Shown here in pieces: positions 1 through 4,758 of a DNA stretch of 5,090 nt. This stretch comes from Planctomycetaceae bacterium (GTDB lineage: Bacteria > Planctomycetota > Planctomycetia > Pirellulales > Pirellulaceae). The notes beneath the pieces are model-generated. The model did no database searches and was not told the DNA's origin. It saw only the letters and a list, made by a program, of their open reading frames with translations. The DNA lies in assembly GCA_003455945.1 (NCBI GenBank), contig DMPQ01000445.1:6290-11379 (forward strand), in the 5' to 3' direction. The position numbers and the translations under genes are program-made. The first letter of the stretch is position 1, and each line of letters begins with the position of its first letter.

Positions 1-73
1 TCAGGAACGATTTCATCAGATCCGGGGGGACCATCCTCAGGACGGTCGGAATCGAAAACGGTCGCGTCATCAT
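1..73 (-). CDS. 5' end of an unidentified gene downstream of the LexA-like repressor (partial)
   Basis: An open frame begins with two adjacent ATG codons (73-71 and 70-68) and runs off the window. The visible start reads MMTRPFSIPTVLRMVPP followed by DLMKSFL. It starts 5 nt after the repressor stop codon (TGA, 81-79) on the same strand, so the two are probably cotranscribed and translationally coupled. Only a weak GTGAG/GAGAAC-like ribosome binding site precedes it. I do not recognise the protein with confidence; the short TVLRMVP motif gives an impression of a conserved hypothetical family, but 24 residues are too few. Its tight coupling to a damage-responsive regulator suggests a partner in the same response or the same mobile unit (inference). 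Confidence 0.55.
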   Translation of the reverse strand, partial: MMTRPFSIPTVLRMVPPDLMKSFL

Positions 74-78
74 GGTTC

Positions 79-732
79 TCACTTCGTGCCATCGCTTCTG
101 ATTGCCACCACCTTTCCGACGATGCGGAACTCCGCGTCGGCCGCGATCTCGATCGGCTTGTACCGTCGATTCTCGGCTCGCAGCTCGATCCGGTCCCCTT
201 GGATCCACAGCCGCTTCGTCGTGGCCTCGCCGTCGAGCAGCGCGACCACGATCTCGCCACTTTCGGCCACCGGTTGCTGGCGAACGATGACGACGTCCCC
301 GTTCCTCATCCCCGCGCCGGTCATGCTGTCGCCGTTGATGCGCAGCGCGAAACATCGTCCGCGCCCCGCGATCGACCGGTCGACCAGCACGTCGCCGATA
401 TGGTTGTCTTCCGCGAGCAGCGCCGGACCTGCCGCGACCGTGCCGACGAGCGGCACGGACACGAGCTGCTCCGGCCGATGTTCCGGCTCGCGCACGACCG
501 ACAGACTGCGAGCCTTGCGCGGCTCGCGCGTCACGTAGCCCTTCTGTTCGAGCTGCCCGACGAGTTGGTGGGCGCTGGCGGCGGTCACCCCGAGTCGTTC
601 GCCGAGTTCCGACATCGTCGGCGGGAATTTCCGCTGCGCGATGAAGTCCCGCAGCGTCTGCAACGCCTTCCGCTGCGGCTCGGTGAGGTCCGGAACCGGT
701 GGTCGCCCCCGCGATCTGCGCTCGGCCGCCAT
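79..732 (-). CDS. lexA: LexA-like repressor, S24 self-cleaving peptidase
   Basis: A 217-aa protein with the LexA layout. A winged helix-turn-helix spans about residues 18-80 (PQRKALQTLRDFI, then PPTMSELGERLGVTAASAHQLV as the helix-turn-helix). The S24 peptidase core spans about 92-217. The autocleavage bond is the Ala101-Gly102 pair in GTVAAGPAL. The catalytic Ser136 lies in NGDSM and the general-base Lys173 in ATTKRLW; their 37-residue spacing equals that of E. coli LexA (Ser119, Lys156). All residues for RecA-stimulated self-cleavage are present, so the protein should bind an operator as a dimer and be inactivated after DNA damage. Length is slightly above the usual 200 or so. It is divergent from the recombinase operon starting at 958 and is followed by a coupled gene at 73. 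It could be the housekeeping SOS repressor or a mobile-element copy acting like a phage CI repressor; the neighbourhood favours the second (inference). Confidence 0.93.
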   Translation of the reverse strand: MAAERRSRGRPPVPDLTEPQRKALQTLRDFIAQRKFPPTMSELGERLGVTAASAHQLVGQLEQKGYVTREPRKARSLSVVREPEHRPEQLVSVPLVGTVAAGPALLAEDNHIGDVLVDRSIAGRGRCFALRINGDSMTGAGMRNGDVVIVRQQPVAESGEIVVALLDGEATTKRLWIQGDRIELRAENRRYKPIEIAADAEFRIVGKVVAIRSDGTK

Positions 733-760
733 GCCTGGGTGCTCTCGAATTAAGGCTGAT

Positions 761-784
761 GCCTGTCAGTGCGTGCTGACGGGC
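761..784. promoter_or_regulatory. 24-bp palindrome, candidate repressor operator
   Basis: The arms GCCTGTCAG (761-769) and CTGACGGGC (776-784) pair over 9 positions with a single G-T, around the 6-nt centre TGCGTG. The palindrome lies 29-52 nt upstream of the LexA-like start codon and overlaps the start point of the promoter proposed at 786-813. A two-fold symmetric site over the transcription start fits autoregulation by a dimeric winged-helix repressor. It does not match the classical gamma (CTGT-N8-ACAG), alpha (GTTC-N7-GTTC) or Gram-positive (GAAC-N4-GTTC) LexA boxes. The operator role is inferred. Confidence 0.45.
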
Positions 785-785
785 G

Positions 786-813
786 ATGATAGTCGACCTT
801 GCCGATCGCACAA
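786..813 (-). promoter_or_regulatory. Possible sigma-70-type promoter of the LexA-like gene
   Basis: On the minus strand, TTGTGC (813-808) and TATCAT (791-786) are separated by 16 nt. The -10 matches TATAAT at five of six positions; the -35 matches only TTG. The start would fall near 779, inside the 761-784 palindrome, giving a leader of about 47 nt. Promoter consensus in the host is unknown, so this is tentative. Confidence 0.3.
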
Positions 814-830
814 GCTGTTTCGTTCGGCTT

Positions 831-875
831 TCCGAAACGGGTCGCGACCGCGCTGCGGTCACGACCGTTTCCGGA
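831..875. repeat. 45-bp imperfect palindrome in the divergent control region
   Basis: The inner arms GACCGC (846-851) and GCGGTC (855-860) are perfect around GCT. After one mismatch (845/861), GTCG (841-844) pairs with CGAC (862-865). After a bulged G840, GAAACG (834-839) pairs with CGTTTC (866-871). After a bulged C872, TCC (831-833) pairs with GGA (873-875). A perfect 10-bp palindrome GGTCGCGACC lies at 840-849, and GTTTCG (817-822) can alternatively pair with CGAAAC (833-838). No T-run follows, so a terminator is unlikely. It may be an operator for the recombinase operon or a recombinase binding/attachment site; the sequence alone does not decide. Confidence 0.5.
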
Positions 876-957
876 TTCGAGGGCCGTCAGGTCGTCGCGC
901 GACCGGGTTGTTGACGGGAAGCGAATGCTCCGACCGTCACCGCCGAGCGAGGTCCCG

Positions 958-1164
958 ATGCGCCGTCCGCTTCCCCCGTCCGAACTCGAGCCGCCGCAGC
1001 GGCGCCGCGAACTCGTCGAACTCCTGGCCGCCGCCGTGCTGCGCCGGCGACAGCTCCTCCGCCTGGCCGGTCCCCCGCTTCCCGCCGCGCGGAACCTGGC
1101 GGAATCCCCTTCCGCCGGCCTTGAGGTTCGGCCCGCCACCGGGCTCAGTGTCCGTGCGAGTTGA
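958..1164 (+). CDS. Small arginine/leucine-rich protein, first gene of the recombinase operon
   Basis: A 68-aa open frame beginning MRRPLPPSELEPPQ. A predicted helical stretch follows (RRRELVELLAAAVLRRRQLL, residues 16-35), then the tail segments NLAESPSAGLEV and ATGLSVRAS. The start at 958 is preceded by GAGG (949-952) with 5-nt spacing. An in-frame ATG at 925 would add 11 residues and is a real alternative. The frame lies just upstream of and codirectional with the DUF2924 gene, 36 nt before its ATG, which supports it as a genuine operon member. I recognise no domain. Small proteins of this shape (proline-rich start, basic helix, ESxxxGLEV-like tail) seem to occur before DUF2924/recombinase pairs elsewhere, but that is recollection and not tested here. 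High-GC sequence makes chance frames common, hence moderate confidence. Confidence 0.55.
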   Translation: MRRPLPPSELEPPQRRRELVELLAAAVLRRRQLLRLAGPPLPAARNLAESPSAGLEVRPATGLSVRAS

Positions 1165-1188
1165 CGCTCGCGAGAGGTCTCGAAACCC

Positions 1189-1193
1189 GGAGG
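1189..1193 (+). promoter_or_regulatory. Shine-Dalgarno of the DUF2924 gene
   Basis: GGAGG lies 7 nt before the ATG at 1201 and fixes that start over the later in-frame ATGs at 1231 and 1240. Confidence 0.8.
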
Positions 1194-1200
1194 CAAACGC

Positions 1201-1692
1201 ATGCTGAATGTCGCGAAGGAAGTCTCGGCCATGGAGCGGATGTCGGTCGACGAGCTGCGGCGGAAGTTCGCCGAGGTCTGCGGCGAATCGACCAACGGCC
1301 GCAACAAGCCGTGGCTCATCAAGCGGATCGCCTGGCGGATGCAGGCGAATGTCGAAGGAGGACTGTCGGAGCGGGCACGGCAGCGGGCGGCGGAACTGGC
1401 CGACGATGCCTACCTGCGGGTGACGCCGCCGCGGACTCCCAAGGCGTCGGCCGCCGCTCCGAGCGTGACCGGAGGTGTCCGCCTGACCGGCGACCATCGC
1501 CTCCCGCTCCCCGGCGCGTTGCTGGTGCGGGAGTACAAGGGGCGAACCGTTCGCGCGAGGGTGCTCGCCGACGGCTTCGAGTTCGAAGGGGAGCGGTATC
1601 GGTCGCTGTCCGCGGTCGCCAAGGCGGCGACCGGCAAGCACTGGAACGGCTTTCATTTCTTCGGCCTGCGCAGCGCAGGAGAGAACGCATGA
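1201..1692 (+). CDS. DUF2924 family protein
   Basis: A 163-aa protein. An N-terminal helical part (about 10-75) contains MSVDELRRKFAEVCGE and NKPWLIKRIAWRMQ. A proline/alanine linker (about 76-92) follows. The C-terminal beta-rich module (about 100-157) runs LPLPGALLVREYKGR, VRARVLADGFEFEGERYRSL, SAVAKAATGKHWNGFHFFGL. The module with gate residues GxxLxRxYxGR, G(Y/F)xFxGxxYxSLSxxA and TGxxWNGxxFFGL is what I know as DUF2924, a family of unknown function commonly encoded beside site-specific recombinases. The SLSxxAxxxTGxxxNG pattern also resembles the RAMA domain found with restriction/methylase systems, so DNA or modified-DNA binding is a reasonable inference. The stop overlaps the recombinase start (ATGA, 1689-1692), implying coupled translation and probably joint action with the recombinase. 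Confidence 0.9.
   Translation: MLNVAKEVSAMERMSVDELRRKFAEVCGESTNGRNKPWLIKRIAWRMQANVEGGLSERARQRAAELADDAYLRVTPPRTPKASAAAPSVTGGVRLTGDHRLPLPGALLVREYKGRTVRARVLADGFEFEGERYRSLSAVAKAATGKHWNGFHFFGLRSAGENA
1677..1683 (+). promoter_or_regulatory. Shine-Dalgarno of the serine recombinase
   Basis: AGGAGAG lies 5 nt before the ATG at 1689. It decides this start over the far upstream end of the open frame (1161), which would overlap nearly all of the DUF2924 gene. Confidence 0.85.
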
Positions 1693-3239
1693 CTCGTCGC
1701 AAGGAACCGGAGCGGCCGCTCGTCCGCTGCGCGATCTACACCCGCAAGTCGACCGAGGAAGGGCTCGAGCAGGAGTACAACACGCTCGATGCACAGCGCG
1801 ACGCGGGCGAGGCGTACGTACGGAGCCAGCAGCACGAGGGCTGGCGGCGACTGGACACGCGGTACGACGACGGCGGCTACACCGGCGCGAACATGGACCG
1901 ACCGGCGCTGCGTCGGTTGCTGGCCGACATCGAAGCGGGCAAGGTCGACTGCGTGGTGGTCTACAAGGTCGACCGGCTCAGTCGCAGCCTGCTCGACTTC
2001 GCTCGGATCATGGAGACGTTCGACCGGTACCGCGTGGCGTTCGTCAGCGTGACGCAGGCGTTCAACACCGCGTCGTCGATGGGGCGATTGGTGCTCAACG
2101 TCCTGCTCTCGTTCGCGCAGTTCGAGCGGGAGATGATCAGCGAGCGGACCCGCGACAAGATCGCCGCCGCGCGGCGCAAGGGGAAATGGGCGGGCGGGAT
2201 GCCGGTCCTCGGCTACGGCGTCGACCAGACCAAACTGGTCGTCGATCCCGCCGAAGCGGAGCGGGTGCGAGCGATCTTCGCGCTGTACCTCGATCGGGAA
2301 TCGCTGCTCGACGTGGTCAAGGAGCTCAACGCGCGGGACTGGCGGACCAAACGCTGGACCACGAGAAGAGGCACGGAGCGCGGCGGGCGGCCGTTCACCA
2401 AGTGCGTGCTCTACCAGCTCCTGACGAACATCGCCTACGTCGGCAAGATCCGCTACAAGGACGAGGTGCATCAGGGGGAGCAGACGCCGATCATCGACTC
2501 GGAGACGTTCGCCAAGGTGCAGACGCTGCTGCGGCGCAACGGTCGCTCCGGCGGCCGCGCGAAGCGCAACAAGCACAACGCCCTGCTTCGCGGCCTGCTC
2601 TGCTGCGAGGCGTGCGGTTGCGGCATGACTCACACCTACACCACCAAGAAGCAGCGGCTGTACCGCTACTACGTCTGTGTGCAGGCGCAGCAGCGCGGCT
2701 GGCAGACCTGTCCGATGCCGTCGCTGCCGGCCGGCGAGATCGAGCGGTTCGTGATCGATCAGATTCGGGCGATCGGCCGCGACCCGACGATCGTGCTCGA
2801 GACGCTCGCAGCGGCTCGGCGGCAGTCGGAGCAGCGGATCGTCGAGCTGACGGAAGAGCGATCCAGGCAGCGCCGCGAGCTGAACGACGCCCGGTCGCGG
2901 CTGATCGAACTCGCTGCGACAGGCCTCCGCGACGACGAGGTGTCGGCGGTCGAGGAGCGGATCCGGCAAGCGGAACGTCGGCTGACCGAACTCGACGACG
3001 AGCGGTCGGCAGCGGCAGGTGAGTTGGTCAGCGAGGCGGAGGTGATCGCGGCGCTCGGTGATTTCGACGGTGTCTGGAACTGTCTGGCACCGCAGGCCCA
3101 AGCGCGAGTCGTCGAGCTGCTCGTGGAACGGGTGAGCTACGACGCGAGGACGGAGAGCGTCGCGGTCAGTTTTCGCCCGGCCGGCATCCGTTCGCTCGCC
3201 GGTGGTTTGACGCAGCAGCTCGAGGAGGCGGTCGCATGA
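1689..3239 (+). CDS. Large serine recombinase (resolvase/invertase N-terminal, recombinase and zinc-ribbon domains)
   Basis: A 516-aa recombinase in the usual size range for large serine integrases. The catalytic domain (about 11-165) starts RCAIYTRKSTEEGL with the nucleophile Ser21 next to Arg19. It continues with VVYKVDRLSRS (Arg96 and Arg99 region), FVSVTQAFNTASSMGR, and the long helix FAQFEREMISERTRDKI. The 'Recombinase' DNA-binding domain follows (about 185-285). The zinc ribbon has Cys306-x2-Cys309 and Cys330-x10-Cys341. A charged coiled coil (about 374-445) follows, as in integrases whose coiled coil governs synapsis and directionality. The enzyme is expected to cut both DNA strands at the dinucleotide centre of att sites through a 5'-phosphoserine link and to integrate, excise or invert DNA. 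All catalytic landmarks are intact. It is joined by ATGA overlaps to DUF2924 upstream and an HTH gene downstream; one of these partners may be a directionality factor or operon regulator (inference). Confidence 0.95.
   Translation: MTRRKEPERPLVRCAIYTRKSTEEGLEQEYNTLDAQRDAGEAYVRSQQHEGWRRLDTRYDDGGYTGANMDRPALRRLLADIEAGKVDCVVVYKVDRLSRSLLDFARIMETFDRYRVAFVSVTQAFNTASSMGRLVLNVLLSFAQFEREMISERTRDKIAAARRKGKWAGGMPVLGYGVDQTKLVVDPAEAERVRAIFALYLDRESLLDVVKELNARDWRTKRWTTRRGTERGGRPFTKCVLYQLLTNIAYVGKIRYKDEVHQGEQTPIIDSETFAKVQTLLRRNGRSGGRAKRNKHNALLRGLLCCEACGCGMTHTYTTKKQRLYRYYVCVQAQQRGWQTCPMPSLPAGEIERFVIDQIRAIGRDPTIVLETLAAARRQSEQRIVELTEERSRQRRELNDARSRLIELAATGLRDDEVSAVEERIRQAERRLTELDDERSAAAGELVSEAEVIAALGDFDGVWNCLAPQAQARVVELLVERVSYDARTESVAVSFRPAGIRSLAGGLTQQLEEAVA
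3222..3228 (+). promoter_or_regulatory. Shine-Dalgarno of the HTH gene inside the recombinase 3' end
   Basis: GAGGAGG sits 7 nt before the ATG at 3236, within the last codons of the recombinase, and supports independent or coupled initiation at the overlapping ATGA. Confidence 0.8.
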
Positions 3240-3637
3240 TCGAAGTGCGTCGGAAGATTCGGTTCGGACGAGGGCGCCGAACGCGGAAGGCGATCGCCCC
3301 GTGGGAGGAACGATCGCCACCCAGCGGCCGCGTTCCCCGCGTCGCGCGGCTGATGGCGCTGGCGATCCGTCTCGAAGGCCTGCTCCGCGACGGTGTGGTG
3401 TTGGACCAAGCAGAGCTGGCGCGGATGGGGCACGTCAGCCGCGCGCGATTGACGCAGATCATGAACCTGCTGCACCTGGCCCCCGATCTCCAGGAAGCGA
3501 TCCTCTTTCTGCCCGAGCGATTCCGCGGTCGTGCGGAGATCACCGAAGGAAAGCTGAGGCCGATCGCCGCGACGCCAAACTGGGGCAAGCAGCGGCAGCT
3601 GTGGAAGACGCTACGCGAGGCGGCGATATCGGGGTAG
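3236..3637 (+). CDS. Small ParB/KorB-like helix-turn-helix protein
   Basis: A 133-aa basic protein. The N-terminus (1-34) is very arginine-rich (VRRKIRFGRGRRTRK). A helical region with VARLMALAIRLEGLLRDG follows. A helix-turn-helix at about 56-81 reads LDQAELARMGHVSRARLTQI then MNLLHLAPDLQEAILFLP, which matches the pattern seen in ParB/KorB-type helix-turn-helix segments (AELARxxxVSRxRxTQIxxLLxLxPxxQ). The tail has WGKQRQLWKTLRE. No ParB CTPase box (GxRR) is seen, so it is not a partition protein. It starts in the recombinase stop codon (ATGA, 3236-3239) with a strong ribosome binding site. Its position suggests a directionality factor, an operon regulator, or a factor targeting the recombinase to DNA (inference). 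Confidence 0.85.
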   Translation: MIEVRRKIRFGRGRRTRKAIAPWEERSPPSGRVPRVARLMALAIRLEGLLRDGVVLDQAELARMGHVSRARLTQIMNLLHLAPDLQEAILFLPERFRGRAEITEGKLRPIAATPNWGKQRQLWKTLREAAISG

Positions 3638-3643
3638 CTCTGA

Positions 3644-3885
3644 ATTTCAAGAGATGCGCCACGGCTCATCGCGTTCAACGAGAGAGCGTCCCACCATGAG
3701 CGACGCACGCCGCGTCCGGACAAGGTCTTGGGCGAAGACTTCGATCGGCTGAAGCCGGCTGAAACCATTGACCGACGAGACAACAAGCCGATGTTTTCGA
3801 GTGGACAGCGATTCAAATCGATGAAGTAGAACGTCGACGTCAGCTCGGCGGCGTGATTCGCTCGATGCCCCACCGCACGGCGTGA
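3644..3885 (+). pseudogene. Possible decayed 3' end of an integrase-core transposase
   Basis: Two overlapping plus-strand frames read as protein-like fragments. One (3644-3829) contains DAPRLIAFNERASHHERRTP and RPDKVLGEDFDRLKPAE. The second (3772-3885) contains DVFEWTAIQIDEVE then RRRQLGGVIRSMPHRTA and a TGA stop. The tail resembles the RLGGLL-(K/R)-x-Y-H-R-x-A C-terminus that I recall from one group of integrase-core (DDE) transposases in environmental bacteria. Neither frame has a plausible start codon and they are offset by one base shift, as expected for a truncated, frameshifted remnant. The family match rests on a short motif from memory, so confidence is low. Confidence 0.3.
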
Positions 3886-3903
3886 ACCGCGTCAGCCGAG
3901 CTG

Positions 3904-3966
3904 CGACAACGCGGCACTCGCGAGCTGCGCCCCTCGTGGGCACAGACGGCTTCTGGCGTTGTGTCG
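3904..3966. repeat. Imperfect inverted repeat in the intergenic region
   Basis: CGACAACGC (3904-3912) pairs with GCGTTG plus GTCG (3956-3966) with a small bulge. An inner stem TG-C-GCCC / GGGC-A-CA encloses CTCGT. The nested stems separated by unpaired strands recall attC geometry, but the unpaired segments are 11-13 nt, and R-box consensus bases are missing. Chance complementarity in GC-rich DNA is possible. Confidence 0.25.
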
Positions 3967-4022
3967 GGCCGCGAAGGCCACCATCGGTCCCCTGTCGCAA
4001 CGAAGCTCGAGCGGCTGAACAG

Positions 4023-4067
4023 TTGATTTTGGCTGGGCTTTCGTGGGGCGCGAAGCCCGGCGATCAA
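4023..4067. repeat. Hairpin overlapping the 3' end of the nucleotidase gene
   Basis: An outer stem TTGAT (4023-4027) / ATCAA (4063-4067) and an inner stem GCTGGGCTTTCG (4032-4043) / CGAAGCCCGGC (4051-4061), with one bulged T and one G-T pair, enclose TGGGGCG. The stop codon of the minus-strand gene (4066-4064) lies in the outer stem. Read on the minus strand the hairpin is followed by an A-rich, not T-rich, segment, so it is a poor intrinsic terminator. It could protect the transcript end or be a degenerate cassette recombination site, since it occupies the place where an attC would be expected. Confidence 0.4.
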
Positions 4068-4660
4068 TTTGTACCGCGCGGGCCGGTGCGCACCTTTACC
4101 AACGTGTAAACCTCGTCCCAGGAAGCAGCCCGTGGATCGGCAATGTGCAAATTCGTACTGTTCGAGAAGCAGATTGCGTAGTGACCAGCCGCCCGCAAAC
4201 GTTCGACGTTGAATGGCCCATCTTCGATGTAAATGTCTGCGCCGACTTGGTCCTTCTCCTTCATAAAGCAAAGATCCCAGTACGGAATGCCGTTATTGTC
4301 GAGCCAGGAGATGGTCTGTTTGACTGCCAACTCATGGAAGTACTGGATGACCAGGCGGTGCGTAATGATTCGGATGCGATACCCGTCAGTAGACAACTGA
4401 CGAAGCACTCGCCGTGCACCTGGTATCATCGTGACCGAGCTAAAGAGATCTCTTTGTGTACCAGCGAAGCGATGGAGGCTGGAGTACTGCTCAGGCGTTG
4501 CAATGCCCCACTCGGGGAGTCCGTATGAGACCTCTCTCGGAAGGTCGTCAACGTTCTTCTCGAGCCACTCGGCAGCGATGTGTCGCATCCGCTCATAGAA
4601 GTCAGCGCAGACGCCGTCCAGATCGACACCGAGAACTACCGAGCCTGCATCAGATGGCAT
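4064..4660 (-). CDS. HAD-superfamily 5'-nucleotidase, NT5C type (integron cassette cargo)
   Basis: A 198-aa protein with the NT5C-type HAD motifs in order. Motif I is [12 protein letters not shown] (Asp13 nucleophile, Asp15 acid/base). Motif II is RIIITHR-like with Thr100. Motif III is a lysine in [11 protein letters not shown] (Lys134 or Lys136). Motif IV is YIEDGP (Glu146, Asp147), where many relatives have DD. The cap lies between motifs I and II ([17 protein letters not shown]). The family are cytosolic, Mg-dependent 5'(3')-deoxyribonucleotidases or related phosphatases; the substrate here is not known. Base composition is clearly lower in GC than the recombinase (31 of 60 G+C at 4321-4380 versus 47 of 60 at 2161-2220), a sign of different origin. 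Its ATG begins 13 nt after the attC crossover point, a typical cassette arrangement. No canonical attC follows its stop, so it may be the last, partly eroded cassette of the array. Confidence 0.88.
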   Translation of the reverse strand: MPSDAGSVVLGVDLDGVCADFYERMRHIAAEWLEKNVDDLPREVSYGLPEWGIATPEQYSSLHRFAGTQRDLFSSVTMIPGARRVLRQLSTDGYRIRIITHRLVIQYFHELAVKQTISWLDNNGIPYWDLCFMKEKDQVGADIYIEDGPFNVERLRAAGHYAICFSNSTNLHIADPRAASWDEVYTLVKVRTGPRGTN

Positions 4661-4665
4661 TTCCG

Positions 4666-4671
4666 CCCCTT
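4666..4671 (-). promoter_or_regulatory. Shine-Dalgarno of the nucleotidase, overlapping attC R'
   Basis: On the minus strand AAGGGG (4671-4666) lies 5 nt before the ATG at 4660 and shares bases with the R' box GTTAAGG. It supports 4660 as the start and shows how the cassette carries its own initiation site. Confidence 0.65.
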
Positions 4672-4758
4672 AACGACTGGTGCAACGAGCCCGAGCAGTT
4701 GACACAACGCGAGTCAAAACGGCTGATCGATGGCTTCGTCTGCAACCCATTGTTATGC
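4668..4758 (-). other. attC-like integron cassette recombination site (91 bp)
   Basis: Read on the minus strand: R'' is GCATAAC (4758-4752) and R' is GTTAAGG (4674-4668), near the RYYYAAC and GTTRRRY consensus. Inside them L'' TGCA-G-ACGA-A-GCC (4744-4732) pairs with L', whose complement is TGCA-ACGA-GCC (4681-4691). This leaves an extrahelical G and A in L'', the asymmetry seen in attC sites such as VCR. R and L are separated by unpaired spacers of 7 and 6 nt. A terminal stem TTGAC/GTCAA encloses a 9-nt loop. The expected crossover is between G4674 and T4673 (minus-strand order). The stop codon TAA of the gene at 4753 is part of R'', and the nucleotidase gene starts just after R'. IntI-type tyrosine recombinases act on the folded single strand of such sites. 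No intI is in the window. Confidence 0.8.

Larger units (their letters stand above)
3638..4063. other. Region without an intact gene between the recombinase module and the cassette genes
   Basis: About 425 nt with no frame that has a good start, ribosome binding site and recognisable product. It contains plus-strand pseudogene-like fragments (3644-3885), an imperfect inverted repeat (3904-3966) and a hairpin around the nucleotidase stop (4023-4067). Composition lies between the GC-rich left block and the lower-GC right block, which suits a junction of old insertions. Confidence 0.55.

Noticed and set aside
831..875. Intrinsic terminator
   Set aside because: No T-run follows on either strand and it lies upstream of both flanking divergent transcription units.
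1161..1688. N-terminal extension of the recombinase frame to 1161
   Set aside because: It overlaps the DUF2924 gene almost entirely, reads as low-complexity Arg/Gly-rich sequence, and the ATG at 1689 has a strong Shine-Dalgarno sequence and begins right before the conserved catalytic domain.
937..1794. Minus-strand frames opposite the small gene and DUF2924
   Set aside because: They are shadows of plus-strand genes with good ribosome binding sites, and show no protein family features.
1653..3320. A 555-aa open frame on the minus strand opposite the recombinase
   Set aside because: It is antisense to an intact recombinase with all catalytic motifs. Its composition (Arg, Leu, Pro, His rich) is typical of a GC-rich shadow frame and it has no recognisable domain.
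3904..3966. A second attC for the nucleotidase cassette
   Set aside because: Inverted arms with AAC and GTT are present, but R-box consensus is poor, L boxes do not align, and the unpaired spacers are too long for attC.
3166..4000. Overlapping minus-strand frames across the HTH gene 3' part and the intergenic region
   Set aside because: They overlap the HTH gene and each other, lack ribosome binding sites and recognisable motifs.
3882..4528. Plus-strand frames in the intergenic region and opposite the nucleotidase
   Set aside because: They overlap the well-supported nucleotidase on the other strand or have no features; they look like chance frames.
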